This document shows positions 33,901 to 41,570 of a stretch of 64,000 nucleotides of DNA, piece after piece (position 1 is the first letter of the stretch; each line of letters starts with the position of its first letter). Source of the stretch: a virus; the IMG/VR virus record IMGVR_UViG_3300047469_000312, positions 108,465 to 172,464 of that record; one strand, 5' to 3'. Under the pieces are notes generated by a model. The model had not been told where the DNA came from. It saw only the letters and a list, made by a program, of their open reading frames with translations, and did not search any database. The translations under genes and the position numbers were made by a program.

Positions 33901-34260
33901 TGGATTGTCTACTTTACGGACATTCAGCCCCTGATCATGAATGGCGTGTATTACAAGCTACAACCCGCCACGATTGATCTCACCACCATCCAGGCCAGCC
34001 CGGCGAACACGACCTTCTATATCTACGTGGTGTTCACCAATGGGACTCCAGCGTACGTGATTCGCACCACCGATCAGCCCGAGTCACCGACTGTGCTGTT
34101 CGTGGGCACGCTAGTCACCAACGCAACGCAGATCAGCGCGATCAACATGCAAAAGGTCACGCGGCTGGGGAACTATCGGGTCTCCGCCACGCGTGCAGGC
34201 GGCGCGATTCCGGTTTCGGCAGGCACGCCGGATGCCACTGCAGCACTTATCTGGAAGTAA
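30943..34260 (+). CDS. Large tail fibre / receptor-binding protein, 1105 aa
   Basis: Residues 20-115 are a disordered acidic linker rich in Pro, Glu and Val. Then comes a fibre-type region (ELGGATPAAVITALEADLDA, HNVTPVQAGTYSKTQVDSEL), a long beta-rich body, and a C-terminal tip ending YRVSATRAGGAIPVSAGTPD. The linker-and-tip layout and position indicate a virion host-recognition fibre. The tip and the TYSKTQVDS module are shared with the smaller fibre at 34356, so the two are related by duplication or domain exchange. GAGGACATC precedes the start. Confidence 0.78.
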   Translation: MSLIKAKLAALVKILDPTGALMPQEVQEPPVSTEMAESTETLSVDEAPPQEPAVVEPVEEPIPEPEPAPLVEEPVVVAEAEVEPEAVAEPEPTLEPTPEPEPIVVDEVVEAAPAPKMALRMMAAPHRALKATPSTSPLTSSLQSLQTAMTDFVAPYNSALVNTKVQEAVTADSAAELGGATPAAVITALEADLDAHAATYGQSHNVTPVQAGTYSKTQVDSELQGRVAFSGMPLTRYGELSYLPAGVSGSFEGATTNIALYGEARNYPGIVEDDGTFVFLRSGTNGSKQGVYYAYTKNVLAATDLTPTRTNRKYAPAYFPSGSSARYVCRSDINGACILGRLQDASNNLTGWFLSLTHGTFNDANHTGCVIAAGSLPGVINNAYPEAFVGNDSVFLIFPNADVTDNTGSPVEYQIYQIPLSSIGNGNTVVPTALTGWTINSFYGQNIASTNMRFANACVDVAANQPLVVRDPSANGCYIVPFYPNQLGHCTYSAQGSDGNIRTRIMVEFLVQNPATGEQPVVNMFYTFVWNPTNRTGGVEAAYKGPLTVAVNGSNNVVLSGPILLTDRSAISSGNWLTGETLSYHPSGYWVSVVDQNQPDLNCWVTRCKLNAGATTPVLALAGGLTVTGKLNTVFTPAYGSAVGGGLMGSFQLPNNRVMVYGGGKNAAGSFQTDLILAQKGADGYTYSSQNFGTLTGFAPNAYRQFLTDIGKNPITYGGMISEITAAGAITCTGASYMENISNTGYTNCDSNLTLTGSTSIAPALYGSIKSAMLSALGVGAVDSRVTIVVPQNASIPPFAVLNWVSTDAVARDMAALGELSITAGSRAGAITGLSLVSVSPAKQNYNFASGFTDNQSNYKYTYMGGGVTIVECSDCWLIGGSSKHFLNRVLFTGVYTYRFAVPKSTNRPDWNRLVTNPVWGQIASTFWGGVPGKGFGEFQQLVTNSDDLTKLTFRPFATNLSTYDAWTQSTQANWSVQVSQDVAQGWIVYFTDIQPLIMNGVYYKLQPATIDLTTIQASPANTTFYIYVVFTNGTPAYVIRTTDQPESPTVLFVGTLVTNATQISAINMQKVTRLGNYRVSATRAGGAIPVSAGTPDATAALIWK

Positions 34261-34271
34261 GCATTCATGAG

Positions 34272-34305
34272 AACCAGGGTACTTCGGTATCCTGGTTTTT
34301 ATGCT
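34272..34305 (+). terminator. Hairpin plus TATGCTG cassette
   Basis: AACCAGGGTAC (34272-34282), TTCG loop, GTATCCTGGTT (34287-34297), one G-U pair. TTTATGCTG follows. It ends the large fibre gene. Confidence 0.7.
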
Positions 34306-34355
34306 GTCGGTTTAATCGGCAATCTTATAGAAGATCTCTTTACACGGATGTGATC

Positions 34356-35039
34356 ATGGACCTGAGCGGATTGAACGGCGCGCTGAATACTTTTAGCACG
34401 GCGGTAGTAGGTGGGATTAGCCGGAAGGTGCAAACTGCCTACTCGGCTGATAACGCACTGGCTCTTAATGGCCAGACCGCCACCCAGATGACCAACACGG
34501 CCAACGCCCATACGGACGCGCACGCCAATAACACCAGCAACCCGCACGGTACGACTGCCGCCCAGATTGGCGCGTATAGCTCGGGCCAGATTGACACGGC
34601 CGTCGCTGCGCTCTTGCCTTCCGGTATTGTTCCGCTGTCCGCCTTTGGCGATGCGATGGGCACCCCGATTCCGGTCAGCATCAATACGTCGAACAAGACG
34701 GTGAATTTCACCGCAGGCATTCCGTGTCTGATTGCAGGCCAGGCGTTTACGCTGGGTGCTTACAGTCTCGCCTATGCGACCAATGCGACGACGCTTTATT
34801 ACCTGAAGCTGACAGCGGGAGTCATCAGCATCATCGCTTCGTCCACAGTCCTGGCGGAGTCGAACACCACCATGTACATTGGTAAGATTGTGACGGATGC
34901 CTCGGGCAATGTCACCACGAACACCATTGCGCGGGTGGTACGGGTCGATGTCTATCGGGTGTCGGCAACCGCAGCGGGCTCTTCGATTGCTGTCTCTAAC
35001 GGCACTCCTGACCAAAGCGCGAGCCTCGCCTGGTCCTAA
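34356..35039 (+). CDS. Second tail-fibre protein, 227 aa
   Basis: Same layout as the end of the 1105-aa fibre: HGTTAAQIGAYSSGQIDTAV, a short beta body, then VDVYRVSATAAGSSIAVSNG as the tip. Probably a short fibre or an alternative receptor-binding tip. The ATG at 34356 is preferred over a GTG six bases earlier. Confidence 0.7.
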   Translation: MDLSGLNGALNTFSTAVVGGISRKVQTAYSADNALALNGQTATQMTNTANAHTDAHANNTSNPHGTTAAQIGAYSSGQIDTAVAALLPSGIVPLSAFGDAMGTPIPVSINTSNKTVNFTAGIPCLIAGQAFTLGAYSLAYATNATTLYYLKLTAGVISIIASSTVLAESNTTMYIGKIVTDASGNVTTNTIARVVRVDVYRVSATAAGSSIAVSNGTPDQSASLAWS

Positions 35040-35059
35040 TTTTATTTTGAGGTTTTACG

Positions 35060-35560
35060 ATGCCTTACTACCGCGACGCGAGCGGCAATGTGCTCTTTTT
35101 CAATTCGATTGCGTTCGCGCATGATCTGCCTGCCGGTGCCACGGTGATCAGTGATGCGGAAGCGCTGGCGGATACTCCCACACCCTTGGGTGAAATCCAG
35201 AACTTGCAGATCCAGCAAATCGACGATGCTTGTGCAGCGGCGATTGTCAATGGTTTCACGTCCAGTGCACTGGGTGCCGCCTATCACTATCCGGCCAAAA
35301 GCACCGATCAGGCGAACCTGGCAGCGGCGGTGCAGCGCTCGATGTTGCCGGGTTTTACTTCGGTGCTCTTCTGGTGTGCAGACCGGTACGGTAACTGGGC
35401 CATGCGTGGTCACAACCAAGCCCAAATCCAGCAAGTCGGCATTGACGGCTTTAACTGGATTAGCAAGTGCATCGCCCAAAAGGCTCAGCTTGAAGTGCAG
35501 GTGATGAGCCTGCAAGATCCGGCTGCCATTGCCAAGATCGTCTGGTCGAATCCGACCTAA
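35060..35560 (+). CDS. DUF4376-type fibre-associated protein, 166 aa
   Basis: The C-terminal part carries features of DUF4376, often found in phage tail-fibre or fibre-assembly proteins: IQQIDDACAAAIVNGFTSSA, YHYPAKSTDQANLAA, WAMRGHNQAQIQQVG and a final KAQLEVQ. It directly follows the fibre genes and probably helps assemble or cap a fibre. Confidence 0.65.
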   Translation: MPYYRDASGNVLFFNSIAFAHDLPAGATVISDAEALADTPTPLGEIQNLQIQQIDDACAAAIVNGFTSSALGAAYHYPAKSTDQANLAAAVQRSMLPGFTSVLFWCADRYGNWAMRGHNQAQIQQVGIDGFNWISKCIAQKAQLEVQVMSLQDPAAIAKIVWSNPT

Positions 35561-35566
35561 TTGATG

Positions 35567-35600
35567 CCCAGGGCTACGGCCCTGGGTCTATGCCGTTTTT
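35567..35600 (+). terminator. Hairpin plus TATGCCG cassette
   Basis: CCCAGGGC pairs with GCCCTGGG around TACG (35567-35586). TCTATGCCGTTTTT follows. It closes the fibre block. Confidence 0.7.
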
Positions 35601-35669
35601 ACTCGTGGCCGCCATGATTTGTCTATGGTGGAAAGAGGACCCGGATCAAGGATTCCAGATAAAATCAGC

Positions 35670-35679
35670 CCTATATAAC
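35670..35679 (+). promoter_or_regulatory. CCTATATAAC promoter-like box
   Basis: CCTATATAAC preceded by TCAGC, like the box at 57439. It lies about 75 nt upstream of the three-winged-helix gene. Confidence 0.55.
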
Positions 35680-35755
35680 AGGAGTGAGAAGGTTGTAGTA
35701 CCCTCTTCTCCTAGGCTTGAATTGATCAACGAAGAAGATAAAGGAGTTGTTTGTG

Positions 35756-37411
35756 ATGGCTAAAGGTCGTGCCCTGAAAGATCTGCGTAACATTCACCAA
35801 TTGTTCACTCCGGCGAAGCCTGAGAAACCTTTTGCGCAACAACTGGCCGCTGCTGAGAAAGCACCGCCTCCGGCCGAAGACATCGACGTCGCGATGCTCG
35901 CACTGATGACCAACTACCGGGGTTGGACGGTAGGTGATGTGCAGCGTTGTTTGGCCAAGCATCCGGACGCAGATCAGATTCCGGCTCTCATGAACAAGTT
36001 CGTCAATGAAGGAAAATTCGAAATTATGACTATTACAGGTCGCCCCGCAACGTATACCCTGAAGCGCAAGCCCCTGGAAACTATCACCAGCGCCCGCAAC
36101 AAAGCGGCGGCGTTCAAGCTCACTGATCCGGTGGGCACCCGGCAAGCTCCGGACCCCAAGGGCGTCATCGTCCTTGAAGAAGGGCTGGACGTGGCCATCT
36201 GGAAGGTGATGTCGGACAACAAGGCGCGCACCAAGAACGAAATCTGCGCGATGCTGGCCGAGTACAAGTTCGATCGCATCCAGATCAATCGCCGGGTCGA
36301 TTCGATGATCAACTCGCGCAATTACTTCGACCGTCGTGACGGTGGCTCGGGCGGTATGCGCTACTCGATGAAGAAACACGTGCCGATGCCTACCCCGCTC
36401 AATCAGGTGCTCCTGGAAGAGCAGACGGCGCTCGCCAAGATCCGCGACAACCTCACGACACCGCGCGTCGAAGACGAACGCGAAATTCGCATCCGCGCGA
36501 TGTATGAATCCAGCGCGCAGGGCAACTTCGCTCCGCTGCATTCGGCTTCGCGTGAAGTCGGTTCGGTGTTTTCGATCGTCTCGAATGCACTCAATAGCGA
36601 GCATGCTGAGAAGGTGGATGGTGCAAGCGTCCTGGCGCAGGAAGAAGTCTCGGCTGAAGCTATCAAGCAAGTAAACGCAACCTCGGAAGCCCCGATGAAT
36701 CCCGTGATTGACCTCGCCCCGACGATGGCGGAAGACGACCATTTGAACACACTCATCTGGAAGGCGATGTCCGACCACAAGCCGTACAAGTCGGAGGACG
36801 TGGTCACGCTGGTGCAGCTGGTGCGCCCGAGCCAGTCAGCGAAGAGCATCGGCAACCGTCTCTCGGCACTCGGTATCGACGGCTGGTTTAATATCTCGAA
36901 GGAAGGCCGCGCGAATGTCTGGGCTCTGAAGCCCGGCATTCCCAATCCGAACCTGAAAGTGAACGAGCCGCTGGCCGCGCACCACGCGAGCCTGCGTGCA
37001 GCCCAGTCGAAGTCGCCACAACAAGAACTGCCGGTGCAAACTGAGCAGCCCGTAGCACAACCCGAAATCACCGATAACCAGGAAACCGACATGTCTGCTG
37101 CCACCAATACGAAGTACAACACCACCCCCTCCCTCGTGCAAGTCGCTCCGAAAGCTGCGCCGATCGCTGCACCCCTGATCGAACTCGCCATCCCCATCAA
37201 GGGCGAGAAGTTCAGCTTCGCCGAATGCCGTCAGCTCGTCGAAGAACTGCGCGCACTCGGCTACGGCCGTGAGTCGGGCGCCGTCTCGCAGCTGTCGTTG
37301 GTGAATCAGCAAGTCACCATCAAGGGCATCGTGTTCGAGAAGAACGAGCTCGATGAGATTGTCAAGTCGCTGCTCGCTGAAGGTTTCGGTAGCCACGCTG
37401 TCAAGCGCTAA
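35756..37411 (+). CDS. DNA-binding-like protein with three winged-helix repeats, 551 aa
   Basis: Three internal repeats of about 65 residues begin DIDVAMLALMTNYRGWTVGD (near 40), GLDVAIWKVMSDNKARTKNE (near 140) and HLNTLIWKAMSDHKPYKSED (near 325). Each continues with a second helix and a wing ending in YTLKR, YSMKK or WALKPG. The repeats look like winged helices. An acidic, disordered linker and a C-terminal domain (FSFAECRQLVEELRALGYGR) follow. AAGGAG lies 9 nt before the ATG. Its own early-type promoter suggests an early regulatory, architectural or host-takeover role; the target is unknown. Confidence 0.68.
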   Translation: MAKGRALKDLRNIHQLFTPAKPEKPFAQQLAAAEKAPPPAEDIDVAMLALMTNYRGWTVGDVQRCLAKHPDADQIPALMNKFVNEGKFEIMTITGRPATYTLKRKPLETITSARNKAAAFKLTDPVGTRQAPDPKGVIVLEEGLDVAIWKVMSDNKARTKNEICAMLAEYKFDRIQINRRVDSMINSRNYFDRRDGGSGGMRYSMKKHVPMPTPLNQVLLEEQTALAKIRDNLTTPRVEDEREIRIRAMYESSAQGNFAPLHSASREVGSVFSIVSNALNSEHAEKVDGASVLAQEEVSAEAIKQVNATSEAPMNPVIDLAPTMAEDDHLNTLIWKAMSDHKPYKSEDVVTLVQLVRPSQSAKSIGNRLSALGIDGWFNISKEGRANVWALKPGIPNPNLKVNEPLAAHHASLRAAQSKSPQQELPVQTEQPVAQPEITDNQETDMSAATNTKYNTTPSLVQVAPKAAPIAAPLIELAIPIKGEKFSFAECRQLVEELRALGYGRESGAVSQLSLVNQQVTIKGIVFEKNELDEIVKSLLAEGFGSHAVKR

Positions 37412-37423
37412 AGAGGTGACGAC

Positions 37424-37516
37424 ATGAGCGTGAGATTCTTTCTGTTCTGTTGTCGCCTGCTGAGAATCTCGCCGACCATCGTCGTCTCTCAGCCTAGCGA
37501 CAAACCCAAGCGCTAA
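37424..37516 (+). CDS. Small ORF, 30 aa
   Basis: GAGGTG lies 5 nt upstream of an ATG that opens 30 codons (starting MSVRFFLFCCRLLRISPTIV). Hydrophobic and cationic; could be a membrane peptide. It sits between the winged-helix gene and a hairpin. Confidence 0.4.
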   Translation: MSVRFFLFCCRLLRISPTIVVSQPSDKPKR

Positions 37517-37529
37517 ACCGCAGTAAGTT

Positions 37530-37560
37530 GCCGGGACCTTCGGGTCCTGGCTTTATGACG
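37530..37560 (+). terminator. Hairpin plus TATGACG cassette
   Basis: GCCGGGACC (37530-37538), TTCG loop, GGTCCTGGC (37543-37551), one G-U pair. TTTATGACG follows. Confidence 0.7.
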
Positions 37561-37583
37561 TCGCTTTCTTTCAGGAGAACGTA

Positions 37584-38321
37584 ATGATTAAGCATCTGTT
37601 AGCAGCTGCATTGCTTGTTAGTGTCTCGAGCATGGCGCTCGCAGACGGCCCCCTCAGTGCCTATGACGGTACTGAGGATCTTGCGCTCGCCCCGAACGAG
37701 CGCGTCATCCCCGAAAGCCAATACAACATCGATGGAGCACAAGAAGACCCCGCTGCACCGATGACCGGAACCGCCCGCGCCTTTCGCAATGGTCGGATAC
37801 AAGGTGCCGCAGAACAAAAAGAAAAAGATGCCCAAAACTATCCGCCCCTGCCGCCGCTACCGAAAGGTTACGCAGGCTACCCCCAAGCCGCCCAAGTGGC
37901 TGCCATCCCTAAACCTGTTATGCGTCAAGCGCCAGCGCCCGTCTATGCTGCGCCCCAACAGCAAGCTGAGGTCGCCTATCAGCCGCAACCGCAACAGTAC
38001 GTACATGCTGCTCAGCCACCGGTTGTGGTGAATGTCGTGCAGCCGGACCCGCGCTACTACCAGCCTGCCACTGACTTTGGTCGCGCACCCAGCTGGCGCA
38101 ACCGCCAAGAAGCCATGGAAGAATATGGCTACGACCCGTACCCGCCCCCCGGCTATCAGCCGCCGCCCCGGCCGGTTTATATCGCCCCGCAACCAGTCTA
38201 TGTACAGCCTGGTTATGTGGTGCGCTCACAACCGCGTTACTACCAGCCTTACCCGGTCTATCGGGACAGTGGTTACGCTGTGATTCGGGGACGTGGTTGG
38301 TCGGTGGGAACAGGATGGTAA
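37584..38321 (+). CDS. Exported Pro/Gln/Tyr-rich protein, 245 aa
   Basis: A Sec signal peptide (residues 1-20, cleavage after ALA in SSMALADG) is followed by an acidic region, then a long low-complexity stretch rich in Pro, Gln, Tyr and Ala (YPPLPPLPKG, QPQPQQY, PPPGYQPPPRPVY) and a Gly/Arg/Trp tail. It probably sits in the periplasm or on the outer surface of the infected host. Not recognised as a named family. GGAGAA precedes the start. Together with the adhesin it suggests active remodelling of the host envelope. Confidence 0.65.
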   Translation: MIKHLLAAALLVSVSSMALADGPLSAYDGTEDLALAPNERVIPESQYNIDGAQEDPAAPMTGTARAFRNGRIQGAAEQKEKDAQNYPPLPPLPKGYAGYPQAAQVAAIPKPVMRQAPAPVYAAPQQQAEVAYQPQPQQYVHAAQPPVVVNVVQPDPRYYQPATDFGRAPSWRNRQEAMEEYGYDPYPPPGYQPPPRPVYIAPQPVYVQPGYVVRSQPRYYQPYPVYRDSGYAVIRGRGWSVGTGW

Positions 38322-38334
38322 AATTAACGTAGTG

Positions 38335-38450
38335 GCATCATCGAGTGAGTACTGTTCCATGAACGGGGAGAGGGCACAGACCGTTGTGCTCGCATGCGAC
38401 ACGCGCTCTGCTAGGAGTTCGCCCTCCTCCCGTTCGAAAATCGACGATGC
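38335..38450 (+). ncRNA. Highly structured intergenic RNA candidate, about 116 nt
   Basis: Closing stem GCATCATCGA (38335-38344) with TCGACGATGC (38441-38450), one mismatch. After an asymmetric internal loop (16 nt and 5 nt) a second stem pairs GAACGGGGAGAGGGC (38361-38375) with GCCCTCCTCCCGTTC (38421-38435), 14 of 15 pairs. Inside, CAGA/TCTG and CGC-AT-GCG can form a further hairpin (38377-38410). This rod with a large internal bubble loosely recalls 6S RNA in layout, without sequence evidence. No ORF fits. Confidence 0.5.
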
Positions 38451-38453
38451 GTA

Positions 38454-38552
38454 ATGAGTAAATTGAAAATAACAAAAGCCGATCTTATTTTTGCGCTCTT
38501 GTGTCTGGGTGCATTAATAGGCGGTATGATAAATGGCTATTATAGCCAATAA
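38454..38552 (+). CDS. Small membrane peptide, 32 aa
   Basis: ATG at 38454, four bases after the structured element. The product (starting MSKLKITKADLIFALLCLGA) has one hydrophobic helix of about 20 residues. No strong ribosome-binding site, so tentative. Its stop lies 10 nt before the next gene. Confidence 0.35.
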   Translation: MSKLKITKADLIFALLCLGALIGGMINGYYSQ

Positions 38553-38562
38553 GAGGAATGAA

Positions 38563-39258
38563 ATGAACAACGCACCGACCTGGGTGAAGAAGATTACATT
38601 TGAACTGCGCCACCCGGCGTATAAGGACAATAAGCTCGTGCGGACGCTCGTCGTGTCCGACACAGTGCACGTGCCAGAGGGAATGCTGACACCGTCGATG
38701 GACAGTCTCGGGTTGGTGGATTTTGACTATCGTGATCCGGGGGATTACGACAAGATCCGCGAACTCATCATCAAAGAAGTGATCCGCTCCAAGATCGATG
38801 GTTTGCCGCCGCATGCAGTGTCGGATGTGATTCGGGTGACGAAGGAAAGCACGTTCCAAATCATCACTACGGCAACCGATCGCATCGCAGGCAGGCCGAC
38901 GCGACGCTTTGGGATCAAGCTCACGCTGGAAGGACGCGAAAACGAGTCGCTCTGGTACGGTGGCAGTGACATGCCGGTCTACCACTTTGTCGGGGGAGAG
39001 TGGTCAGGCGTGGGTGACCCGATGTTCGACGCGCATTGCTGCTGGGTGGGCAAGCTCGTCGCGACGCAAAAGGCTGAGGAAATTCTGCGGGACTGGCAGC
39101 GCATGGGTTTTAACCAGCCGCCGATTAAAACCGATGTCCAGGAATTGTGCTATGCCAAGCAAACCATTCAGTTGGTGAGCGAAGTACAGCGCGATGCTCT
39201 GGCAGGTGGCGTGACTGCGTTCGGTTCGCGTGCATTGGCGGAATTGGACTTGCACTAA
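38563..39258 (+). CDS. Hypothetical protein, 231 aa
   Basis: Not recognised. AGAGGAA precedes the ATG at 38563; an ATG 30 nt earlier lacks a site. The product starts MNNAPTWVKKITFELRHPAY, is soluble with mixed structure, and has CCWVGKLVATQKAEE in the C-terminal third. A hairpin follows. Confidence 0.74.
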   Translation: MNNAPTWVKKITFELRHPAYKDNKLVRTLVVSDTVHVPEGMLTPSMDSLGLVDFDYRDPGDYDKIRELIIKEVIRSKIDGLPPHAVSDVIRVTKESTFQIITTATDRIAGRPTRRFGIKLTLEGRENESLWYGGSDMPVYHFVGGEWSGVGDPMFDAHCCWVGKLVATQKAEEILRDWQRMGFNQPPIKTDVQELCYAKQTIQLVSEVQRDALAGGVTAFGSRALAELDLH

Positions 39259-39266
39259 GGTGCATA

Positions 39267-39284
39267 GGGAGCCAGTAGGCTCCC
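39267..39284 (+). terminator. Hairpin, probable terminator
   Basis: GGGAGCC (39267-39273), AGTA loop, GGCTCCC (39278-39284); T-rich stretch about 15 nt downstream. Confidence 0.6.
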
Positions 39285-39383
39285 GACTCGTCCGGTTCCT
39301 TTTTCTTTTCTATTGAAGGACAAAATAAACATATATCATCAAGTAGCAATGCAACCGAGGTCGTTAACTTTGGAGGAAGTATT

Positions 39384-39716
39384 ATGACCGATACCACACA
39401 GAAAGAGCTGGGTCAAGAGTTCGTGCGGAAACTCAATAATCTAGCGCTGGAGGCCGAAAAGGTGCGCGGGTCGGGGGCGATCATGTCCGATCGTCGCCAG
39501 TTTTACCGCCGTCGCTTGGCGAAGTATTTCATGGATGCGAACTACACCGTGGTGCTCGAACGTATTAACCGCGCTGAGTACCCGGATGCATTCCTGCAAG
39601 AGAAGATCAAACAGATGGACGATCTCATGTCGAACTCCTCAGCGCTCGAACGAGCCCTGAGTGATGGTGCTCGCGCGGAGAGCACGTTTGACCTGGGTTC
39701 TTTTAACCGTTCTTAA
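39384..39716 (+). CDS. Hypothetical protein, 110 aa
   Basis: Not recognised. GGAGG precedes the start. The product is helical and charged (KELGQEFVRKLNNLALEAEK). A weak promoter-like box TATATCAT lies about 50 nt upstream of the start. Confidence 0.7.
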   Translation: MTDTTQKELGQEFVRKLNNLALEAEKVRGSGAIMSDRRQFYRRRLAKYFMDANYTVVLERINRAEYPDAFLQEKIKQMDDLMSNSSALERALSDGARAESTFDLGSFNRS

Positions 39717-39730
39717 CGAGGAGCAGTGAG

Positions 39731-40822
39731 ATGAATGAGTTGCAAGCGACCAGCCCGATGCAGTCGCAGTACATGATCAAATGCGTGAAGTCCGGCAACA
39801 CCGCAGAAGCCTTTTACGCGTTCTTGTTCGATCGGGAATTCTGGGCGCAACGCGACCAGGCGGCCCAGTTCAGTGATCTGGCCATGGCGATTACGAAGTT
39901 GGAGGCGATTGCCAATGATGAGATCGGCGACGGGCTTTTCATCAGCCTGAAAGAGCAACTCGATGGGGATGTGGCGGCACTGTACGTCGTGCGCACCGAT
40001 GACGATGCGATCATGCACAGCATCGCTTACCTGGATGATAGCGCAAAGGCGCCTGCGAATTCGCAAGACTCCGATGCTTTCCAGCTGAAAGTCGTGCGCG
40101 AAGGCCAAGACGACGTGTATGTCAACGTCGACGAAGATGCCAACATCAACCTCACCGTGAACAAGGAGGAAGCAACCCTCTACGGGCACATTAACTTAGT
40201 GCGACAGATCATCCAGCAATTGCAGGATGCGACGATTGGTGAAATCGGTGTGGACCATGAGTCGGTGGAAAGCGCAGACACAGCACTCGAGCAAAGCGAC
40301 GGTTGGTCGCAGCTCAAGCTGCATCTCTGTAGGCGCCCGGCCGACTATACCGAGGAAGTACCCCAGGACGCCGACGGCAGCCCATCCAAAGGACTGTGGT
40401 GGTACGAGAAGGTGGTACTTGAAATCGTCGACGTGAATCGAGAGGAGACCGTCGAGACGCACATGCTGCGCACGGTGGTGAAGATCAGTGACGCCCATCA
40501 TTTCACCGTACGCATCGTACGCGAACCGATGGCCGATCTCTGGCTCACCGCCGATGGCCAGACCAGTGAAGACTACGTACCCGATGAAGCACTCATCGTC
40601 AGCATGAACGAGGGTGTGGAGTTGTTGCGCAGTCTGATGGAAATGAGCGACGTGAAGGACCTGGCAGCAGGGCAAGAACCGTTGCCCTTCCAGGCGTTGA
40701 AGTCGCAGTTGATTCGGGGTAGTGAAGAAGTGTGGGCGGAGCTGATTGACATCGAGGACCAAAAGGCAGTGGGGTCGGTGTACTTGAAGCAGCCGTTCTA
40801 CATGGAAGAAGTCAAGCTCTAA
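39731..40822 (+). CDS. Hypothetical protein, 363 aa
   Basis: Not recognised. GAGGAG precedes the start (MNELQATSPMQSQYMIKCVK). The protein is strongly acidic and soluble. Two segments have a similar look (FQLKVVREGQDDVYVNVDED near 118 and FTVRIVREPMADLWLTADGQ near 258), suggesting an internal duplication. A long hairpin follows the stop. Confidence 0.75.
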   Translation: MNELQATSPMQSQYMIKCVKSGNTAEAFYAFLFDREFWAQRDQAAQFSDLAMAITKLEAIANDEIGDGLFISLKEQLDGDVAALYVVRTDDDAIMHSIAYLDDSAKAPANSQDSDAFQLKVVREGQDDVYVNVDEDANINLTVNKEEATLYGHINLVRQIIQQLQDATIGEIGVDHESVESADTALEQSDGWSQLKLHLCRRPADYTEEVPQDADGSPSKGLWWYEKVVLEIVDVNREETVETHMLRTVVKISDAHHFTVRIVREPMADLWLTADGQTSEDYVPDEALIVSMNEGVELLRSLMEMSDVKDLAAGQEPLPFQALKSQLIRGSEEVWAELIDIEDQKAVGSVYLKQPFYMEEVKL

Positions 40823-40835
40823 TTCATAACGAGCA

Positions 40836-40890
40836 TAAGGAGCGCTATTCCCGCTAGGTAAAACTAACGGGGTAGCCTCCTTTTATGCCG
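40836..40890 (+). terminator. Long hairpin plus TATGCCG cassette
   Basis: AAGGAG and GCTA (from 40836) pair with TAGC and CTCCTT (to about 40881), with CCCG/CGGGG inside. TTTATGCCG follows. Confidence 0.6.
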
Positions 40891-40929
40891 TATATGGACT
40901 AGTTGTCAACAATAACAAGGAGTTAGGTG

Positions 40930-41532
40930 ATGATCCCAACGGAAACGCTGTGTGACTGGAACTGTATCGACGAAAAGACGCAGCAGCCCCAGTCATTCTC
41001 GCCGCTGGTCGAGTGCAATCTGCATGACTTTACGCTCACGTTGCTCTCGTGGGTACGTGGCCATAACCTGAACAATCCGCGGAACCGGCAAGCACTCACT
41101 TACGGGCAGGAAGCGGGGGACGGCTACTTCGCTTTTGAATTCAAGCTGCACGGGGACCTGGTGGCCAAACGCACCCAGGCATCGAGCACGTACCATCTGG
41201 CGAAAGTCATCTGCTTCGATGATGATCGCACCAAGGTCCGGATTCGTTACTTGGTGTGGCGCACCGTGCGTGGTCCGCATGGTCGTGCGCACCCCATCGC
41301 CCAAGAACTGCTCGATATGCTGGAAGTGGATTATTCGCTGAACACCCATCCCCGCATGAACAACGTGAAGAAGGCCGCAGTTGACGTGTACAACCACATC
41401 AGCGATGGTACGTTTGATTTCACGCTGTATCGCGAGCACTTGGCGCATGAGCCACGCATCAATGGCAAGCAAGGCTTCAAGCAGTCGGCAGCTAAACGGC
41501 TGATTCAGCCCGACAGCCATCAGACGGCATAA
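40930..41532 (+). CDS. Hypothetical protein, 200 aa
   Basis: Not recognised. It starts MIPTETLCDWNCIDEKTQQP; AGTTAGG lies upstream. The C-terminus is basic (KQGFKQSAAKRLIQPD). It is convergent with the - strand gene at 41571, with a GC-rich hairpin between them. Confidence 0.72.
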   Translation: MIPTETLCDWNCIDEKTQQPQSFSPLVECNLHDFTLTLLSWVRGHNLNNPRNRQALTYGQEAGDGYFAFEFKLHGDLVAKRTQASSTYHLAKVICFDDDRTKVRIRYLVWRTVRGPHGRAHPIAQELLDMLEVDYSLNTHPRMNNVKKAAVDVYNHISDGTFDFTLYREHLAHEPRINGKQGFKQSAAKRLIQPDSHQTA

Positions 41533-41533
41533 A

Positions 41534-41552
41534 CCCCCGGCAGCGGCCGGGG
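41534..41552. terminator. Bidirectional hairpin between convergent genes
   Basis: CCCCCGGC pairs with GCCGGGGG across AGCG (41534-41552). It lies between the + strand gene ending at 41532 and the - strand gene ending at 41571, so it can serve both. Confidence 0.65.
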
Positions 41553-41570
41553 GAAAGCGTCTGCCTCGCG

